From DASSHC01 sp035693105 (GTDB taxonomy: Bacteria > Chloroflexota > Chloroflexia > Thermomicrobiales > Thermomicrobiaceae), in the NCBI GenBank assembly GCA_035693105.1, contig DASSHC010000419.1, positions 1 through 18,423 of the forward strand: DNA of 18,423 bases. The letters are read 5' to 3'. The position numbers and the translations under genes are program-made. Positions 1 to 7,405 of the stretch are shown in pieces. Below the pieces are notes generated by a model that ran no database searches, had not been told where the DNA came from, and was given only the letters and a program-made list of their open reading frames with translations. Within the stretch, counting starts at the first letter, position 1. Each line of letters begins with the position of its first letter.

Positions 1-98
1 CGACCGCGCTCGGGATGACAGGGAGAAGGCGGGGCGGATGAACAAGGCATGCCCTCGTCGTCCGCCCCTCACGTTCCCTGTTATCCCGAGCGCGGTCG
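1..98. repeat. Dispersed inverted-repeat element, copy A (left end cut by window)
   Basis: Bases 1-24 and 75-98 are reverse complements with a single mismatch. Inside them a second pair, GGGGCGGA at 31-38 and TCCGCCCC at 61-68, extends the potential hairpin. The right arm continues into the GGATCCGT that also ends copies B and C, so the matching left end probably lies before base 1. The element sits just beyond the 3' end of the giant minus-strand gene. A transcript running off that gene would form a long stem here. It resembles a non-autonomous MITE- or REP-like sequence, and no gene is visible in it. Confidence 0.75.
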
Positions 99-129
99 CG
101 GGATCCGTCCTCGATAGCACTCACCGCCC

Positions 130-147
130 TCGGGCGCCAGCGCCCGA
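130..147 (-). terminator. Hairpin just downstream of the giant gene
   Basis: TCGGGCG (130-136) and CGCCCGA (141-147) form a perfect 7-bp stem with a 4-base loop, 4 bases past the stop codon of the minus-strand giant gene. No T tract follows on the minus strand, so it is only a candidate terminator. The larger stem of repeat copy A follows immediately and may contribute. Confidence 0.35.
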
Positions 148-151
148 CCGC

Positions 152-3100
152 CTATGGCGCCGCGATCGGCACGAACGATCCACCCGTCCCCAGGGTGGCC
201 GCGAAGTTGCTGATCTGCACCGTGACCAGCTGTTCGCCGGATCCGATGGTCTGGTTCCATGCTTGGAAGCTGAAGGCGACATCCCCGGTGATGGCGGTGA
301 GGCTTTGGCCGAACCGAACCCACTGATCCGTCCCGGCGTCCCAGTAGTAGGCGTAGAGCATGCCGCTGGCTCGGGTGAGTCGCAGCTTGCCGGAGAGGTT
401 CGGCAGTGCGAGTCCCGTGCTCGCCAGTGACGTGCAGACGATATTGCCGGCGTCGAAGTTGGTCACGAAGTACTCGTCGGCGGGCGAGCAGAAGTCGGCA
501 TCGCCATAGCTATCCCGCTCGACCGAGCCAGTGCTGCTGGCCAGATCGGAGACCGAGATACCCACCCGCACGCCGCTCCCGCTCGGCCAGGTGGTGAGGT
601 CGTAGTCCATCTGCAAGGTGAAGTCGCCACGCAGCATGTAGTTGCTGGTCTCGCCGCCCTCATCGTCTATCCCGCCGTTGGTGCTGGGGATCGTCACGGT
701 GTCCGAGCCCTCGCTGGGGGTTACGACCGCCTGTTGCTCGCTGAATGTGTGCGTCAGCGCCATCGTGAGCGACAGCGGCGCGCTCTGCGAGGCGAAGTAG
801 GTGTCATCGGCCAGATCGACCAGCGCCTCGGGATTGTCCAGCGGCCCGTTCGGGTCAAGGCTGTTGCGCGCGTCGCCGAAGAACGCCTGGACCTCGTACG
901 TGCCGGGGAGGAGATCGCTGATGTCGAGCGTCACCTGGCCGGAGGCATTGGTCGGCAGGACGGACGTGCGGATGTCCGGAGCGTCCGCGCCGGTCTGCCG
1001 GACGACGATGAGGACGTTCTTGTCCGCGATCGGGCTCTCGGATTGGTCCAGCAGGGTGGCGGTGACCGATGGCGGGTTGGAGCTGGGCGAGCCGGAGGCG
1101 GGAGCGTCCACATTCATCTCCAGGAAGGTGGGGGTCAGGCTCACCTGGGGCGGCGTGCCGCCCTGGAGGGCCAGGCTGAAGCGGTCGCCGGCCGCGATCT
1201 GGGTGACGCCGGTCAACGCTCCGATGGCGTTGGGGTTGAGAACATTGACCGGGGAAAGCTCATTGACCCCAGTCTGGCCTCGGCCAATGCGGCCATCCTC
1301 CGAGTTGCTGCCCCAGGCGAACAGGTCGCCGTTGGCGGTCAGCGCCAGGCTGTGGTAGCCGCCCACCGCCACGCTGATGACGTTCGAGAGGCCGGGTATC
1401 GGCTGCGGGAAGTAATGGTCGGTGGTGGTGCCGTCACCGAGCTGCCCGCCACCGTTGACTCCCCAGGAGTAGACCGTGCCGCCGCTGACGGCCAGGGCGT
1501 GGTTGTAGTAGGCGGCGACCGCCGTGACGTGGCTGAGGCCGCTCACCACATCGGGCGTGGGGTGCGCGGCGGTATCGGTGCTGCCGTACCCCAGGGTGCC
1601 GTTGTTGTTCGCGCCCCAGTCCCAAAGGTTGCCGTTCTGATCGACCGCGAACCCGTTGGCGTAGCCCGCGGTGATCTGGGAGAAGGTGATCCCCGTCGCC
1701 GGCGCCGGCATCTGCGCGGGCGTGGAATGCGCGCTGGTGTCGCTCGTGCCGAGGCCGAGCTGTCCAACGTCGTTGGCGCCCCAGGTCCAGATGTTCCCGC
1801 TGCCATCGAGCGCCATGCTGAAGAAGCCGCCGGCCGCGATCGCGACGATGTTGGTGGGAAGACCCGTCACCTGCACCGGTGTCATCGGCCGGGCAGTGGT
1901 GCCGTCGCCGAGCTGGCCGCCGCCGTTCTCGCCCCAGGCCCACACGGTCCCGTCGTTCTTCAGCGCCAGGCTGTGGACGCGGCGCGCCGAGATGGCGACG
2001 ATGTTGCTCAGGTTCTGGACTTGAACGGGAGTCGTCCGGCTGACGACGGTGCCGTCGCCCAGATAGTTGTTGCCGTTGTTGCCCCAGGCCCAGACGGTGC
2101 CGTCGCTCTTGAGGGCGATGGTGAAGGTATCACCGGCCGCGAACGCGGTGACGTCGGGGATGTTGGTGGTCGTGACCGGGGTCGGCAGGCTGCTGTCGGT
2201 TGTGCTGCCATTGCCCAGCTCGCCCTCGTTGTTGCGGCCCCAGGCGAGGAAGGTCTCGCTCGGCGGCGGTGTCGAACCGGAGCCGAGCGTCGTGGTGGCG
2301 GAACTCCCTTGATAGAGCTGGTCGGTCAGGTCGAGTGACGAGCCGTCGCTGAGCGTGACCGGCTGGCCGAAGCTGGCGGTGACGGTGAAACTCCCCTCCG
2401 GCAGGTCGAAGCTGTCGATGGTGGCCGTGCCGGACTGATCGGTGGTGACCAGCTCACCGTCGTTGAACTCGCCGCCGGTGAAGGCGACGTAGACGCTGCG
2501 CTGGCGCAGCGGGTTGTCGTTGTCGTCCTTCAGCGTGACAACCAGCGGGAACCCGCCTTCAAGGGTCGTCAGGGTCAGGTGCGAAGGCTGCTTGGTGATG
2601 GTGAAGGGCGACGAGTCGCTGGCCAGGTTGCAACTGTCGCTGCCGCCGAAGGTGACGCGCGCCTGGGCATCGCCCGGCGAGCCGAGCAGCGGGAGGGTGG
2701 CGCTGGCGTTGCCGTTCGCGTTGGTCGTCGCCGGCACGCGCTGGGCGCCGATGCCGAAGAAGAGGGTCTGCCCCGCCACGCAGGCCGCGTTGGAGCTCGA
2801 CAGCTTGGCGCTGAAGGTGGCCGTCGTGCCGTAGGCGCCGCTGGTCGGCGCGCTGGTGTAGGTCAACGTGGTGGCCGACGGGTTCGGCGGGGTGCCGCTG
2901 CCGACCTGGTAGTAGGCGCCGAAGTTGGTCGCCAGCGTGACCAGCCCGACCCCGTTGGCCGCCTGGGCCATGAAGCGGAAGTTGCTCAGGTTGGTCGTGC
3001 CGAGCTGCTGCTGCAGCGTGGCCGGCGACAGGCTCGCCTGCCAAAGGGTGCTGTCGGCGGTCGACTGCGTCAGATCGAGCGAGATCCACTGACCGTCGCC

Positions 3101-6100
3101 GCCACTCGCCGGGACGACGGTGTAGGTGACCCAGACCTGCTGGATGCCGGCCAGCGGGTCGCCCTGCGCGTGGGCCGCGAAGTTGATCGAGCCGTCGGCC
3201 CCCTGAGTGGCGACCACCTGCGAGATGGCGGGTGGCGCGGCCAGCGCCGGGATGTCGCCGCTCGCGGGATAGGTGCCGCCCGAGGGGTAGGTGGCGGTGT
3301 TGCCGCTGAAGAAGAGGCGGAAGTTCATGTCATCGAGCAGCCGCAGGGTGCCGGTGGTCGAGGTGGCGCTCTCCGACTGGTACTGCGCCGCCGTCACCTG
3401 CAGGAGCGGCGGGCCGAAGCCGCCCAGCAGCCCGAGATAGTTGAGCGCCCAGGGTTGCGCCGGGTAGAGATAGCTGGAGTGGAAGGGGAGATGGGTGCTG
3501 CTCTGCTCGGTCACGACCGAGCTGGTCAGCGGCGACACGCCGGGCAGGTCGGTGTAGTGCCCGCCAAAGAAGCCGACGCCGCGCACGATGGTGCCGCTCG
3601 GCCCCGCCGCGCTCTGACTGACGAAGGGGAGCACCGGCGCCAGCGGGCTGACGACCACGCCGTCCGGGCCGCTGTAGTAGGTCACTGTGGTAGTCGAGCC
3701 GTCGGGGTTGTTCAGCGTGAGCTGGTGTTTGGTCAGCGCCGGGTTGAGGCTGACATCCTGGTAGCTCAGGCCGAGCGTGGCGCCGGGGTTGGTGCTGAAC
3801 GACTGCGGCGCCGAGTTGGCCAGCGCCGTGAGCGAGCCCTGCAACTGTAGGCGAGCGCCCGGCATATTGACGCTGAGCATCGGCAGGCCGAAGAGGGTCG
3901 CCTCCAGGAAGGCCTTCTCAGCCGTGCCGCTGAGCGCGCTCGGCGGCGACTGGGTCAGGTACTGCAGCTTGGCGTTGACCAGCGCCTGGCCGAGCGCGAC
4001 CGCGCCGCTGCCGGTGTGCAGCTGCTGGGCGAAGTTGAGGTAGATCTGCTCCGAATACTTGATGAAGTCGGTGTCGCCGTACTGGTAGCCGGTGCCGGCG
4101 ATCAGGGTGATGCCCTTCTGCGCCGCGGCCTCGGCCCAGTCCGGCTCGGGCGTGACGATGGTATTGGCAGAGTTGACCGTGTTGTAGCCGGAGTGGCAGC
4201 CGACGCTGAAGATGATCTCGTTGGTCAAGTCGACCGGCGAGGCGAGCAGGTCGCTGGTCAAGATGCGCGTGCTGAAATCGGCGGCCAGCGCGCTGGAGGC
4301 GCTGAAGTGCCCGGCCAGGAAGACCAGGTCGTGCTTCTGGTTGAGCAAGAGCGGCGTGAGGTCTTTGGCGGTCCAGGACTGGCTGGGCGGCACGCCGGCC
4401 TCGCTGATCAGCGAGTCGACCTTGCCGCTGGCGCCGAGCCCGGCGGCAAGCTCACTCTGCACCGCGTGGGCGTCGTCGGCCAGGAAGTCGTAGCCGGTGA
4501 CCAGCGCGCTGCCGGGCGTGATCACGCCGTTGGCGGTCGTGCCGTAGGCGGTGAGCATGGTGCTCACCTCGGCCATCGTTTCGACCAGCCGGCCGACCGC
4601 CAGTTGCGGCAGCGGCAGGGTGGTGTTGCCCGCCGAGAGGTTGAGCGCGGCGCCGTAGCGATCCTGGCTCAGGACGTAGCCCAGCCGCAGGCTAGCCTGC
4701 GAGGCGCTGGTGTCCTTGACCGGCGGGAAGAAGTTCGTCTCGCTGCCGAGGAGCGCCTGATCCGGGTAGCGGAAGAAGGGGATGACGTTGTCGTCGCCGA
4801 CGATGACGACGTACTGCAGCCCCTGGCTTTCCTGGCGGTAGTCGTCGACGATCTGCTTGATCTGGTTGGCGACCACGTTCTTGAGATAGGGGCAGGTGGA
4901 CGTCGCGTCGGCCAGCGTGTTGGCGGCCTGCACGTCCTGATCGACGTCGACCACCACGCCGTTGACCGAGGGCAGCGCGGCGAAGGCGTTCAGCGATGCG
5001 GTCAAAGCGGCGCTGTTGCCGCCCGAGTCCTCCTGGCTCATACGCGCCATGTCGGTCAGGATGATCGTCCGCGCGCCGGCCTTGCTGAAGCTCGGCGCCG
5101 GGACCGGCAGGCTGTCGACGTCACCCCAGTTGACCGTGTCGCAGCCGACCGCGGTCACCGTCGCCTTGACGCTGAAGTTGGCGCCGGGGACATCGGCGCC
5201 GTTGCGGCCGCGCACGCGCACGTAGAAGTCGCCGCTCAGGTCCCAGGTGTTGACTCGGATCCCCTCGCTGGCGGTGCCGTTGAAGGCCGAGGCGCCGATG
5301 ATGCTGCGCGTCTGCGCGCTGGAGAAGGCGTCCGGCGAGAAGGCATCCGGGCTGAAGGCATCGGGCGAGAACGCGTCGGGCGAGAAGGCATCCGGGCTGA
5401 AGGCGTCCGGCGAGAACGCGTCGGGGCTGAAGGCGTCGGGTGAATAGGCATCGGGCGTATAGGCGTCGGGGCTGAAGGCATCCGGCGAGAAGGCGTCCGG
5501 TGAGAACGCGTCCGGCGAGTAGGCGTCTGGGGAATAGGCATCCGGACTGAAGGCGTCGGGGCTGAACGCGTCGGGCGCGAACTCGGCGCCGAGCTGCGCC
5601 AGATCGGTCGTGTCCGTAACCGAGGTCGCCGCCAGGTAGGCCGCGTTGATGTCCTTGAAGAGCGTCAGGTCGTAGTTCGCCGGGAGATTGGTCAGCGTGA
5701 CGTCGACCTGCTGGCTGGGATTGACGTGGAACTTGTACCAGCGAGACTGGCCGGGCGCGTCGAGCGCGTCGCTGCTGACCGCTACGCCGGGCGTGATCTG
5801 CAGCGCGTGCGGCCAGGAGGTGTTGTCGTCGACGCTGATCTGCAAGCCGGTGCTCAGCTCCACCGCGCCGATGTCGCAGGCGGCCTTACCCGTGCCGGTG
5901 CCGGGCCGCTTGACCCCGCGCTGGTCGGTGGCCGGGCAGTTGGTGTTGCTGCCGGCATCGACGGCCGGGCTGCCCAGCAGCGGGCGGTACGAGGGCGTGG
6001 CGCCGCCGTAGTTGCCCAGCGGGCCGAGCTGCGCGTCCTTCCCGGTGATGTTGCTGTTCGTAGAACCGGTGAGCGCGCAGGAGGCGGTCGTCTGAATCAG

Positions 6101-7090
6101 GTTGTGGCCCAGCGAGGCGATCGCGCTCTTGCCGCTGGCGGAGCAGTCGGCGGCGCTGGGCGCGTGGTTGCCGGCCACGATGGTGTTGAAGAGGCTGGTC
6201 GTCCCCGAGCTGTTGATACCGCCGCCACGCTGCGCGCTGTTGTCCGTCACCGTGACGTTGGTCAATGCGGCGCTCTTGGCGGTGCCCTTCGGGTCGCCCG
6301 CGGTGCTGGAGAGACCGCCGCCGTTGGCGCCGGCGCTGTTGGCGCCGATGGTGCTGTTGGTGAGCGTCACCGCGCCCTTGCCGGTCAGGAAGATGCCGCC
6401 GCCGTTGCCGCCGGCCTGGTTGGCGAGGATGGCGCTGGCCGCGATCGTGACCGTGCCGCCGGTGATCGCGATGCCGCCGCCATCGCCGCTCGCGCTGTTC
6501 TGGCTGAGCAGCGTCGTGCTCAGGTTGAGCGCGCCGCCGCTGTTGAGGATGCCGCCGCCGTTACCACCGGCGTGGTTCGCGGTCAGCACGACCCCGCTCA
6601 GGCTCAGCGTGCCGGTGTTGACGATGCCGCCACCGTCGCCGCTGCTATTGCCGCCACGGATGGTCAGGTTGTTCAGCGCCAGCTTCCCCTTGGCGCTGAC
6701 GTTGAAGACGCGGTCGCCCAGGCCGGTGGCGTCGATGGTCGTCTGGCCGGCGCCGGCTCCGCTGATGGTCACGTTCCCCGAGATCTGCAGCGCGCCGGTC
6801 GAGCTGGCGCCCGCCGTGCCGGCCTTGACGGTCAGGTGGTAGGTGCCGGCCGCCAGCGCGATCGTCGTACCGGCAGGGCACTTGTCGACCTTCTTCTGCG
6901 TGTTGACCGCGGCGACCGCCTCACGAAGCGAGCAGGTGCCGTTGTTGGCGGTGGCATCGTCGGCGAAGGAGGTGAGCGTGATTGTGCCGGGGGGGAGGGG
7001 CGGCGAGCTGGCGCTGGCGAAGAGCGGGAACGAGCTGGCCAGGAGCGCCAGCAGCATGATCAGGCCGGCCACGCGCCGTGTGAATCGCAT
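152..7090 (-). CDS. Giant secreted mosaic protein: CSLREA beta-helix, gingipain-like C25 protease domain, RCC1 propeller
   Basis: A 2312-residue exported protein. Residues 1-29 are a signal peptide (MRFTRR, a hydrophobic core, then small residues). A CSLREAV motif near residue 52 opens a right-handed beta-helix (to about 400) with G-D/N-GGGI coils. A pre-peptidase C-terminal-type beta-sandwich covers about 420-480, and seventeen PDA pentapeptides cover 505-589. A caspase-fold domain resembling peptidase C25 (gingipain) spans about 675-1077: VVIVGDD and IPFF strands, then LAGHFS with H928 and SVGCHSG with C965. These fit the catalytic His/Cys dyad. A beta-rich unassigned stretch and an Ig-like module (about 1405-1500) follow. 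Seven RCC1 blades (about 1613-1975, WGxNxxGQLGDG type) are flanked by two related Ig-like domains. A beta-sandwich (about 2150-2312) ends the protein. The start at 7090 is chosen because GGGAGGGG lies 6 bases upstream and the signal peptide begins there; an in-frame ATG at 7120 would add ten residues before the signal. No LPXTG anchor is seen. The substrate is unknown. Proteolytic activity is inferred. Confidence 0.88.
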   Translation of the reverse strand: MRFTRRVAGLIMLLALLASSFPLFASASSPPLPPGTITLTSFADDATANNGTCSLREAVAAVNTQKKVDKCPAGTTIALAAGTYHLTVKAGTAGASSTGALQISGNVTISGAGAGQTTIDATGLGDRVFNVSAKGKLALNNLTIRGGNSSGDGGGIVNTGTLSLSGVVLTANHAGGNGGGILNSGGALNLSTTLLSQNSASGDGGGIAITGGTVTIAASAILANQAGGNGGGIFLTGKGAVTLTNSTIGANSAGANGGGLSSTAGDPKGTAKSAALTNVTVTDNSAQRGGGINSSGTTSLFNTIVAGNHAPSAADCSASGKSAIASLGHNLIQTTASCALTGSTNSNITGKDAQLGPLGNYGGATPSYRPLLGSPAVDAGSNTNCPATDQRGVKRPGTGTGKAACDIGAVELSTGLQISVDDNTSWPHALQITPGVAVSSDALDAPGQSRWYKFHVNPSQQVDVTLTNLPANYDLTLFKDINAAYLAATSVTDTTDLAQLGAEFAPDAFSPDAFSPDAYSPDAYSPDAFSPDAFSPDAFSPDAYTPDAYSPDAFSPDAFSPDAFSPDAFSPDAFSPDAFSPDAFSPDAFSSAQTRSIIGASAFNGTASEGIRVNTWDLSGDFYVRVRGRNGADVPGANFSVKATVTAVGCDTVNWGDVDSLPVPAPSFSKAGARTIILTDMARMSQEDSGGNSAALTASLNAFAALPSVNGVVVDVDQDVQAANTLADATSTCPYLKNVVANQIKQIVDDYRQESQGLQYVVIVGDDNVIPFFRYPDQALLGSETNFFPPVKDTSASQASLRLGYVLSQDRYGAALNLSAGNTTLPLPQLAVGRLVETMAEVSTMLTAYGTTANGVITPGSALVTGYDFLADDAHAVQSELAAGLGASGKVDSLISEAGVPPSQSWTAKDLTPLLLNQKHDLVFLAGHFSASSALAADFSTRILTSDLLASPVDLTNEIIFSVGCHSGYNTVNSANTIVTPEPDWAEAAAQKGITLIAGTGYQYGDTDFIKYSEQIYLNFAQQLHTGSGAVALGQALVNAKLQYLTQSPPSALSGTAEKAFLEATLFGLPMLSVNMPGARLQLQGSLTALANSAPQSFSTNPGATLGLSYQDVSLNPALTKHQLTLNNPDGSTTTVTYYSGPDGVVVSPLAPVLPFVSQSAAGPSGTIVRGVGFFGGHYTDLPGVSPLTSSVVTEQSSTHLPFHSSYLYPAQPWALNYLGLLGGFGPPLLQVTAAQYQSESATSTTGTLRLLDDMNFRLFFSGNTATYPSGGTYPASGDIPALAAPPAISQVVATQGADGSINFAAHAQGDPLAGIQQVWVTYTVVPASGGDGQWISLDLTQSTADSTLWQASLSPATLQQQLGTTNLSNFRFMAQAANGVGLVTLATNFGAYYQVGSGTPPNPSATTLTYTSAPTSGAYGTTATFSAKLSSSNAACVAGQTLFFGIGAQRVPATTNANGNASATLPLLGSPGDAQARVTFGGSDSCNLASDSSPFTITKQPSHLTLTTLEGGFPLVVTLKDDNDNPLRQRSVYVAFTGGEFNDGELVTTDQSGTATIDSFDLPEGSFTVTASFGQPVTLSDGSSLDLTDQLYQGSSATTTLGSGSTPPPSETFLAWGRNNEGELGNGSTTDSSLPTPVTTTNIPDVTAFAAGDTFTIALKSDGTVWAWGNNGNNYLGDGTVVSRTTPVQVQNLSNIVAISARRVHSLALKNDGTVWAWGENGGGQLGDGTTARPMTPVQVTGLPTNIVAIAAGGFFSMALDGSGNIWTWGANDVGQLGLGTSDTSAHSTPAQMPAPATGITFSQITAGYANGFAVDQNGNLWDWGANNNGTLGYGSTDTAAHPTPDVVSGLSHVTAVAAYYNHALAVSGGTVYSWGVNGGGQLGDGTTTDHYFPQPIPGLSNVISVAVGGYHSLALTANGDLFAWGSNSEDGRIGRGQTGVNELSPVNVLNPNAIGALTGVTQIAAGDRFSLALQGGTPPQVSLTPTFLEMNVDAPASGSPSSNPPSVTATLLDQSESPIADKNVLIVVRQTGADAPDIRTSVLPTNASGQVTLDISDLLPGTYEVQAFFGDARNSLDPNGPLDNPEALVDLADDTYFASQSAPLSLTMALTHTFSEQQAVVTPSEGSDTVTIPSTNGGIDDEGGETSNYMLRGDFTLQMDYDLTTWPSGSGVRVGISVSDLASSTGSVERDSYGDADFCSPADEYFVTNFDAGNIVCTSLASTGLALPNLSGKLRLTRASGMLYAYYWDAGTDQWVRFGQSLTAITGDVAFSFQAWNQTIGSGEQLVTVQISNFAATLGTGGSFVPIAAP
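5324..5578 (-). repeat. 17 tandem 15-bp units encoding (S/T/A)PDA(F/Y)
   Basis: There are seventeen uninterrupted 15-base units inside the giant gene, residues 505-589. Reading with the protein, the first is APDAF, the ninth from the far end is TPDAY, and all others are SPDAF or SPDAY. Proline, aspartate and alanine are invariant; the aromatic is always Phe or Tyr. Serine is written with both codon families (six AGY and nine TCN by eye), so the DNA has diverged while the peptide is held. The tract joins the pre-peptidase-type domain to the C25-like domain and looks like an extended, acidic and aromatic linker or spacer. Its function is unknown. Confidence 0.93.
6215..6665 (-). repeat. Beta-helix coil repeats (G-D/N-GGGI) within the giant gene
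   Basis: About six imperfect coils of roughly 22-25 residues each carry a GDGGGI or GNGGGI (or RGGGI) turn followed by an alternating hydrophobic/polar strand. This is the usual pattern of parallel beta-helix (PbH1) repeats found after a CSLREA motif in secreted bacterial proteins. The DNA is similar but not identical between coils. Confidence 0.65.
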
Positions 7091-7096
7091 CAGTTT

Positions 7097-7104
7097 CCCC
7101 TCCC
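7097..7104 (-). promoter_or_regulatory. Ribosome binding site that fixes the giant-gene start
   Basis: On the minus strand GGGAGGGG ends 6 bases before the ATG at 7090. This strong Shine-Dalgarno match, directly ahead of the signal peptide, decides against the upstream in-frame ATG at 7120, which would place ten extra residues in front of the signal. Confidence 0.7.
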
Positions 7105-7223
7105 ATTGCGCGCCGCACACCCGCGCCCGGGCACCCCCACCCGGCGCGCGGCTTTTCCCTTCGCCAATCCGCGAGGCGTCGCGTGCCAGTGACGAAATGG
7201 CTAGCGCGATTCGGTACCTCTGT

Positions 7224-7252
7224 CTTATAACATGATGTCAAGCCCCGAGCAA
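7224..7252 (-). promoter_or_regulatory. Candidate sigma-70-type promoter for the giant gene
   Basis: On the minus strand TTGCTC (7252-7247) and TATAAG (7229-7224) are separated by exactly 17 bases, giving a leader of about 130 bases. The -10 matches TATAAT at five of six positions; the -35 matches at only three. A perfect TTGACA also lies between them (7240-7235) but has no good -10 at a normal distance. This is one of the few AT-rich spots in the window, which supports a promoter role. Confidence 0.4.
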
Positions 7253-7284
7253 AGTCCGATCGTACTTGTTTCTGCGGTTCTAGC

Positions 7285-7301
7285 CGGTCGCGTTGCGACC
7301 G
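7285..7301. promoter_or_regulatory. Perfect 7-bp inverted repeat in the divergent intergenic region
   Basis: CGGTCGC (7285-7291), a GTT loop, then GCGACCG (7295-7301). It lies between the divergent starts at 7090 and 7406, upstream of the candidate promoter of the giant gene. It could be an operator or an RNA hairpin. In DNA this rich in G and C a 7-bp stem by chance is not rare. The rest of 7091-7405 holds the leader and promoter of the giant gene and a CATAAT (7340-7345) that could be the -10 of the TPP enzyme gene, without a convincing -35. Confidence 0.3.
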
Positions 7302-7405
7302 CTGCCGCCGCGAGGCCCGTCGCGCCGTAGGCCTCGGTACATAATTTGCTGCACTCCCCGTGCGCATTCTGGCGTGGAACTGGTTGAGATCAAGGAGAGC
7401 GGCTC

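Noticed and set aside
1..98. Inverted repeats considered as insertion-sequence ends
   Set aside because: The distance between arms is too short for a transposase gene, and none is present near any copy; at most they are non-autonomous elements.
734..2338. Long plus-strand open frame of 534 codons opposite the giant gene
   Set aside because: Its translation is Arg/Gly/Val/Ala-rich without any domain, as expected for the opposite strand of GC-rich coding DNA. The minus strand carries clear RCC1 and Ig-like domains here.
4016..5443. Long plus-strand open frame opposite the protease domain
   Set aside because: Low-complexity antisense shadow; its terminal repeats are the reverse complement of the PDA pentapeptide tract.
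5324..5578. Regular 15-bp repeats considered as a CRISPR array or intergenic satellite
   Set aside because: There are no spacers, the units are in frame and encode a pentapeptide with silent variation, so they are a coding repeat.
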